From JAVKSM01 sp039583705 (lineage in GTDB: Bacteria; Actinomycetota; Actinomycetes; Mycobacteriales; Pseudonocardiaceae): a stretch of DNA of 18,084 nt. The translations under genes and the position numbers were made by a program. Below the pieces are notes generated by a model. That model did not search any database and was not told the origin of the DNA. It saw only the letters and a program-made list of their open reading frames with translations. The DNA lies in NCBI GenBank assembly GCA_039583705.1, contig JAVKSM010000062.1:1-18084 (forward strand), in the 5' to 3' direction. Below are positions 13,379 to 18,084 of this stretch, piece after piece (the first letter of the stretch is position 1; every line of letters starts with the position of its first letter).

Positions 13379-14482
13379 CTACCGGCTCCGCTCCTCGTGG
13401 TGCGCGACCGCGGCGTGGTCATCCTTCCCGGCCACGGGCTCCGGGTGTGGGTGGACGTGCGCCCGGACCAGCCGGTGCACCCCGTGCAGCAGCTCGTGCT
13501 CGACGGCGTGCGCGACCTCGTGGGCATGCAGCAGGCTCGCCTGGCGGTCCACGCAGATCGTCAGCTCCGCGAGCAGCCCGTGGCCGGACCAGCGGAGCTT
13601 GACGTCCGGCACGGCACGGACCTCGGAGATGGCTGTGGCCAGCTCCCGGACCCGGTCGACGGTCGCCGGCTCGACCCGGTCCAACAGCCGGCCGAACACC
13701 TGCCGGCCGGCGCCCACCAGCACTACGACGATCATGACTGTGACGAGGATCCCGACGACCGGGTCCACCCACCGCCACCCGAGCACGGCGCCGCCGGCGG
13801 CCAGGAGCACCGCCAGTGACGTGTAGCCGTCGGCGCGGGCGTGTAGACCGTCGGCGACCAGTGCCGCCGACCCGATCCGCCGCCCCACCCGCATCCGCCA
13901 GCGGGCGGCGAGCTCGTTGCCGAGGAAGCCGATGACGGCGGCCAGCGCGACGATCAGCGGCTCCCGCACACCCATCGGGTGCAGCAGCCGGCCCACCGAC
14001 TCCACCGCGGCCACCACAGCGGAGACCGTGATGAGCACGACGACGGCCAGCCCGGCGAGGTCCTCGGCGCGGCCGAACCCGTAGGTGTGGGCCTTGGTCG
14101 CGGCGCGCCGGCCGAGCGTGAAAGCGATCGCCAACGGAACGGCCGAGCACGCGTCCGCGATGTTGTGCAGCGTGTCGGACAGCAGTGCCACGGACCCGGA
14201 GGCGACGTAGCCGACGGCTTGCAGCCCGGCGGTGACCAGCAGCACCGCGAACGACCCCCACAGCGCGCGCAGCCCCGAGCGGCTGGTGGCCAGTGCGGGG
14301 TCCACCCGGTCCGCGGCGTCGTGGCTGTGCGGCGTGAGGACGTGCTTGACCCGGCCGAGGCGGCTCCTCCGACCGTGCCCGTGACCGTGCCCGTGATCGT
14401 GGCCACCCTCGCTGCCCACGCCGTCAGGATATGGGGCCGTCCACCGTGGACGACTTTCCGAATCCCGTCCTGCATCCGCCAT
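13379..14482 (-). CDS. Cation diffusion facilitator (CDF) transporter with His-rich N-terminus
   Basis: The 367-residue protein is a proton-coupled divalent-metal exporter of the CDF family. The N-terminus has a metal-binding stretch, HDHGHGHGHG (about 28-37), and PHSHDAADRVD. Six transmembrane helices follow (about 75-290). The transport-site residues are visible as HNIAD in helix 2 (SDTLHNIADACS) and HARAD in helix 5 (DGLHARADGYTS), the HxxxD/HxxxD pattern linked with zinc in this family. A cytoplasmic C-terminal domain of about 75 residues contains further His, ending HVHPHPEP...HHEERSR. The start ATG at 14482 is plausible but without a clear Shine-Dalgarno. It lies 22 bp before cobH, so it may serve cobalt or zinc balance during corrin synthesis; that link is inferred from position. 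Confidence 0.9.
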   Translation of the reverse strand: MADAGRDSESRPRWTAPYPDGVGSEGGHDHGHGHGHGRRSRLGRVKHVLTPHSHDAADRVDPALATSRSGLRALWGSFAVLLVTAGLQAVGYVASGSVALLSDTLHNIADACSAVPLAIAFTLGRRAATKAHTYGFGRAEDLAGLAVVVLITVSAVVAAVESVGRLLHPMGVREPLIVALAAVIGFLGNELAARWRMRVGRRIGSAALVADGLHARADGYTSLAVLLAAGGAVLGWRWVDPVVGILVTVMIVVVLVGAGRQVFGRLLDRVEPATVDRVRELATAISEVRAVPDVKLRWSGHGLLAELTICVDRQASLLHAHEVAHAVEHELLHGVHRLVRAHVHPHPEPVAGKDDHAAVAHHEERSR

Positions 14483-14602
14483 CCCATCCCGCGTCCGCCG
14501 CAGCGAGGACGTGACGACAGGCCGGGTTGCGGCTGGCTGTCATGCCCTCACCGTAAGGTCAACGTCGGAGATACGGAGGGGGTTGGGACGCCGAGCAGGT
14601 CA

Positions 14603-15157
14603 GTGGAGTCCGCTGTCGCCGCTTTCGGGGTCGCGACGCGGCACAAGTTGTCCTCCGCGGCCGCGCAGGGCGAGCCGGAGGACCAGCTTCGCGGCCCGTT
14701 GGAGGTGCTGCTCACCGACCTCGCCGAGCTGTGCGGGTTGGCGCCCGCCCGCCTCACGCTGGTTGGCGAGTCGTCGCTGGCGCAGTTGCGGACCCGGCCG
14801 GACTTCGCTGTGGCCTACGCCGAGGCGCTCATCGGGTACGTCGAGGTCAAGGCGCCCGGCAAGGGCGCGGACCCGCGCCGGTTCCGCGAGGCGCACGACA
14901 GGGACCAGTGGAAGAAGCTCAGCGCGCTCCCGAACCTGCTCTATACCGACGGGAACAGCTTCGCGCTGTGGCGCGGCGGCGAGCTCGTGGGACGCGTGCA
15001 GCACCTCGACGGCGATGTCGAGACCTCGGGCGTGAAGCTGCGGCCGGGCCGGGGCCTCCTCGAGGTCGTCGACGACTTCCTCCGGTGGCAGCCGATCCCC
15101 CCGAAGACGCCGCGACAGCTCGCGCAGACCACCGCGCGGCTGTGCCGCCTGCTGCGG
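14603..15157 (+). pseudogene. Segment 1 of the RM gene: N-terminal nuclease domain
   Basis: Residues 1-185 of the reconstructed enzyme. GEPEDQLRGPLEVLL (about 30-44) is the conserved opening helix. The catalytic PD-(D/E)xK site is visible as Asp67 in TRPDFAV and Glu81-x-Lys83 in GYVEVKAPGKG, followed by QWKKLSALPNLLYTDGN and LWRGGELVG. The frame continues to a stop at 15199, but the last 14 codons after the shift do not match the family. Alone this segment would be a free nuclease domain of about 198 residues. Confidence 0.8.
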
Positions 15158-16134
15158 GCGAGGTGTCCGAGCAGCTTGACCAGGGAGACGAGACGTTGAC
15201 GGCCCAGGCGGAGGAGTGGCGGCACCTGCTGTTCCCGCGCGCGACGAACGGCGAGTTCGCCGACGGCTATGCGCAAGCGGTCACCTTCGGCCTCCTGTTG
15301 GCGCGATCCCAGGGCATCTCCCTCGACCACGGAGTCGGCGAGGCCGCCGACCAACTCGGTCGTCGCCACTCCCTGATCGGCAGGGCGCTCGACATCCTCA
15401 CGCACGAGGCGATCCAGACCAGGACGCTGGTCACCTCGGTTTCCACGCTGACCCGGGTGCTCGCGGTCGTGGACTGACCGACCCTCGCCAAGGATGACCC
15501 GGAGGCGTGGCTGTACTTCTACGAGAGCTTCCTCGCCGAGTACGACCCCACGCTGCGCCGGCGCACCGGCTCCTACTACACGCCGGCCGAGGTCGTCGAG
15601 GCGATGACGAGGTTGGCGGACGAGTCGCTGCGAGGCCGCTTCGGGCTCCCGCTCGGCTTGGCGACGGACACCGTCACGGTGGTCGACCCGGCCATGGGCA
15701 CGGGCACCTTCCTGGTCGCGGTCCTGAAGTCGATCGCCCGGTCGATCGCGGACGACCTGGGCCCGGGAGCGGTGCCGGCAGCGGTCGCCAGCTCGATGCG
15801 GCGTCTGATCGGTTTCGAGTTCCAGCTCGGCCCGTTCGCGGTCGCCCAGCTCCGAGTGCTCGCCGAGCTGGCCGAGCTCGGCGTGGCAGGCGCGAAGGAA
15901 CCGCGGATGTACGTCACGAACACCTTGGACAACCCGTTCGTCGAGGACGAGACGCTGGGCGTCTACTACGAGCCGATCGCCCGGTCCCGGCGCGAGGCGA
16001 ACAAGGTCAAGAAGGGCGAGCCGGTGTTCGTCGTCATCGGGAACCCGCCCTACAAGGAGAAGGCGCGCGGCACCGGCGGCTGGATCGAGAAGGGGACGCC
16101 GGAGGCCACCGAGCTGGCCCCGCTGCGGGAGTTT
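15157..16134 (+). pseudogene. Segment 2 of the RM gene: helical linker and methyltransferase core, with in-frame TGA
   Basis: This frame starts EVSEQLDQGDETLTAQAEEW and covers the helical linker (GYAQAVTFGLLLARSQGISL, LIGRALDILTHEAI). TGA at 15475-15477 stands where the family has Trp (VVD-W-PTLAKDDPEAWLYFY). The frame then reads on through YYTPAEVVEAM, methyltransferase motif I DPAMGTGTF (from 15685), and motif IV NPPY (16042-16053), the catalytic signature of N6-adenine methylation. An independent start at ATG 15604 would miss the YYTP motif. Confidence 0.8.
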
Positions 16135-16135
16135 C

Positions 16136-17400
16136 CTGCCACCCGCCGGATGGGGAGTCGGTGCTCACGTCAAGCACCTCTACAACTCCTACGTGTATTT
16201 CTGGCGCTGGGCGACGTGGAAGGTGTTCGACCACCATCCCACCGACGACCGCGGCGTCGTCTGCTTCATCACCGCCGCGGGCTTCCTCACCGGCCCCGGC
16301 TTCCAGGCGATGCGCCGCTACCTGCGCCGACGCTGCGACGCGATCTGGGTGATCGACTGCTCGCCGGAGGCTCACCAGCCGCCGGTCGGGACCCGGGTCT
16401 TCCAGGGCGTCCAGCAGCCGGTGTGCATCGTCATCGCCCTGCGGGACGGGTCGACGGGCGCCGACGAGCCGGCGACGGTGCGGCACCGCCGCCTGCGCGA
16501 GGGAAGCCGGCAGGACAAGTTCACCGAGCTGAGCGCCGTCACCCTCGATGACGGCTGGTCGAGCTGTCCCGACGACTGGCGCGCGCCGTTCTCCCCGACC
16601 TCCACCGAGCGGTGGTCGAGCTTCCCGGCGCTGGACGACCTGCTGTACTGGTCCGGCTCCGGGACGATGCCGGGGCGCACCTGGGTGGTCGCCCCGGAGG
16701 CCGAGACGCTGCGGTGGCGCTGGCAGCGTCTGGTCACCGCGAAACCCGAGGACAAACCGGAGCTGTTCACCGAGCACCCGACCGACCGACGTGTCGATAC
16801 CGTGCTCTCCGACAACCTTCCCGGCTACGCGGCCACTCCGGTGCCGATCGGTATGGAGTCCGGCCCGTGCCCGCCGCCGGTGCGGATCGGCTACCGCTCC
16901 TTCGACCGGCAGTGGATCATCCCGGACAAACGGGTGATCAACCAGCCGAACCCGGCGCTGTGGGCCGTCCGCTCCGACCGGCAGGTCTACCTCACCGCGC
17001 TCACCCGGACCTCGCCCACCTCCGGACCTGGCCTGACCTTTTCCGCCCTCGTCCCCGACCTTGATCACTACCATGGGCGGGGTGGCCGGGCCTATCCGCT
17101 GTGGCTGGACGCGGCCGGCACCCGGGCCAACGTCGTCCCCGGCCTGCTGGATCTGCTCGCCGAGTGCTACGCCCGCGCGGTGAGCGCGCCCGACCTGTTC
17201 GGCTACCTGGCCGCCGTCTGCGCCCATCCGGGGTACCCGGCGGCCTTCGCCGTCGACCTGGCGACACCCGGCCTGCGGGTCCCGCTCACCGCGGACGCTG
17301 AGCTGTTCGACGAGGCGGCCGAGTTGGGGCGGCGGGTCATCTGGCTGCACAGCTACGGCGAGCGCTTCGCCGACCCGGCCGCCGGCCGCCGACCGCCCGC
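16136..17400 (+). pseudogene. Segment 3 of the RM gene: end of methyltransferase and specificity domain
   Basis: After a +1 shift the product continues LPPAGWGVGAHVKHLYNSYVYFWRWATWKVFDHHP, then FITAAGFLTGPGFQAMR, IDCSPEAHQPPVGTRVFQGVQQPVCIV, GSGTMPGRTWV, SFDRQWIIPDKRVINQPNP and GLTFSALVPDLDHYHGRGG. These are conserved in the type ISP C-terminal specificity region, which recognises the target site. The longest uninterrupted stretch of the gene, about 420 codons, lies here, with clean GC-rich third positions. Confidence 0.8.
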
Positions 17401-17918
17401 ACCACCCGCCGCGGCTGCCGAAGGCCGTCGCTCCCCGGGTCGCGGGCGAGCACCCGATCCCCGCCGCCGAGGCCGGGATGCCCGACACGCTGGACTACGA
17501 CCCGGCGACCCGACGGCTCCGCGTGGGGACGGGTGTGGTCGAGAACGTCACCCAGCGGATGTGGGGCTACGAGGTGTCGGGTGTGAACGTGCTCGACAAG
17601 TGGTTCAGCTACCGTCGCCGCGCCAGGGAACACCCGGTGATCGGCGACCGCAGGGTGTCACCGCTGCTGGACGTCCAGCCTGAGACCTGGCGCTCGGAGT
17701 ACACCGTCGAGCTGATCGACCTGCTGAACGTGCTCGGACTGCTGGCCGAGCTGGAACCTCGGCAGGCCGACCTGCTGGACCGGGTCCTCGCCGGCCCCCT
17801 GGTGACGGTGGCTGACCTCGCCGAAGCGGGGATCCTGCCGGTGCCTGGGCCGAGGAGTCCCGCCGCGCCTCGCGCCGGCCGACCGAGGGGAGACGGTCTC
17901 TTCCGTCTGGCCGAGTGA
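17400..17918 (+). pseudogene. Segment 4 of the RM gene: C-terminal end
   Basis: In the third frame the protein resumes PPRLPKAVAPRVAGEHPIP and continues MPDTLDYDPATRRLRVGTG, then NVTQRMWGYEVSGVNVLDKWFSYRR, IGDRRVSPLLDVQPETW and LIDLLNVLGLLAELEPRQADLLDRV, ending at TGA 17916-17918. This is the normal C-terminus of the family. The exact junction with segment 3 lies somewhere in the GC-rich run at about 17385-17412. Confidence 0.78.
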
Positions 17919-17953
17919 GCCCGCGATCAGCCGACGGTGAGCCCGCGGTAGCG

Positions 17954-18000
17954 CCGGCACCGCCAGCCCGCGCACCCCCAGCCCCGGCACGGCCAGCCCG
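17954..18000. repeat. Imperfect 30-bp-spaced direct repeat
   Basis: CCGGCACCGCCAGCCCG (17954-17970) recurs with one change at 17984-18000, exactly 30 bp on. Flanking it, CGATCAGC at 17924-17931 recurs at 17999-18006. The stretch between the RM gene and the next gene (17919-18001) has no gene of its own. Confidence 0.6.
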
Positions 18001-18001
18001 A

Positions 18002-18084
18002 TCAGCGGAGGGCGAGCACGGACAGCGCCAGGCGGGCCGCGGCGCCGCCGGCGTCCTCGGCGGCGTCCAGCGCGCGGGGCACGT
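18002..18084 (-). CDS. C-terminal end of an unidentified protein (runs off the window)
   Basis: The last 27 codons of a minus-strand frame enter from the right edge and stop at TGA 18004-18002. The visible end, VPRALDAAEDAGGAAARLALSVLALR, is an Ala/Leu-rich helix with G/C third positions throughout, so it is probably real coding sequence. It is too short to name. It is convergent with the broken RM gene, separated by a short direct repeat. Confidence 0.45.
   Translation of the reverse strand, partial: VPRALDAAEDAGGAAARLALSVLALR

Larger units (their letters stand above)
14603..17918 (+). pseudogene. Type ISP-like restriction-modification enzyme, broken by three frameshifts and a stop
   Basis: Joined across frames, the region encodes one polypeptide of about 1,100 residues, the usual size of the helicase-less actinobacterial 'type ISP' restriction/modification proteins. 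The order is: PD-(D/E)xK nuclease, helical linker, N6-adenine methyltransferase (DPAMGTGTF and NPPY), and a large target-recognition/C-terminal specificity domain. Lesions are a -1 shift at 15155-15158, TGA at 15475-15477 in place of a Trp codon, a +1 shift at 16132-16135, and a shift at about 17385-17412. Correcting them gives a length divisible by three. The start GTG at 14603 has CAGG upstream; a well-coded frame begins there. The enzyme would have cut unmethylated foreign DNA and methylated the host's. As it stands it cannot be made as one chain. Sequencing error is an alternative, but the core genes in the same window are intact. Confidence 0.85.

Noticed and set aside
15155..17412. Programmed frameshifting or stop read-through in the RM gene
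   Set aside because: Three shifts in different directions plus a TGA, with no slippery heptamers or conserved structure seen, fit decay and not recoding.
16034..17488. Long minus-strand frame of 484 codons opposite the specificity domain
   Set aside because: It is antisense to well-recognised RM sequence, rich in Arg/Gly/Pro with no domain, and is explained by GC-biased third positions of the real frame.
17658..17990. Minus-strand ORF of 110 codons over the end of the RM gene
   Set aside because: It is antisense to conserved C-terminal RM sequence and its N-terminus is made of the short direct repeat.

Overview
The window is high-GC DNA with frequent GTG starts and short 4-bp gene overlaps, which points to an actinobacterium. 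The order rimP-nusA-ylxR-infB, with a divergent Tat-type lipoprotein and DUF4439 pair and proS nearby, resembles the arrangement I recall from Mycobacterium and its relatives. The genus cannot be fixed from this sequence; a Pseudonocardiales or Corynebacteriales-like genome is an inference.

Region 1 (1-8.2 kb) is conserved core. On the minus strand, rimP, nusA, ylxR and the N-terminal part of infB form the ribosome-assembly / transcription-elongation / translation-initiation operon. Divergent from it are two plus-strand, translationally coupled genes: a predicted Tat lipoprotein and a ferritin-like DUF4439 protein. Next come a minus-strand alpha/beta hydrolase, a divergent YjbQ-family protein, proS (prolyl-tRNA synthetase with an editing insert) and a glutaryl-CoA-dehydrogenase-like acyl-CoA dehydrogenase preceded by a coupled 39-codon ORF.

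Region 2 (8.2-11.9 kb) is accessory DNA, probably the remains of an integrated element. It holds three tightly packed small unknown ORFs, an XRE-family regulator with a long C-terminal domain, a frameshifted fragment of a serine recombinase helix-turn-helix, a Clp N-terminal-domain gene truncated at both ends, and an intact two-helix membrane protein of the superinfection-immunity family.

Region 3 (11.9-14.5 kb) is an apparent minus-strand operon: a zinc-type cation diffusion facilitator, precorrin-8X methylmutase (cobH) and a sirohydrochlorin chelatase (cbiX) with a C-terminal MxCxxC motif and histidine-rich tail. A perfect 9-bp hairpin closes it. It ties metal handling to cobalamin synthesis.

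Region 4 (14.6-17.9 kb) is one large plus-strand gene for a type ISP-like single-chain restriction-modification enzyme of about 1,100 residues (PD-(D/E)xK nuclease, helical linker, N6-adenine methyltransferase, specificity domain, no helicase). It carries three frameshifts and one in-frame stop, while the neighbouring core genes are intact, so it looks like a recently inactivated defence gene. A short direct repeat and the C-terminal end of an unidentified minus-strand gene finish the window. I found no CRISPR array, no complete insertion sequence and no tRNA or rRNA. The most noteworthy material is the decayed defence gene, the Clp-N/recombinase junction with its neighbouring small ORFs, and the superinfection-immunity-like protein. 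None of these is clearly a new system on sequence alone.
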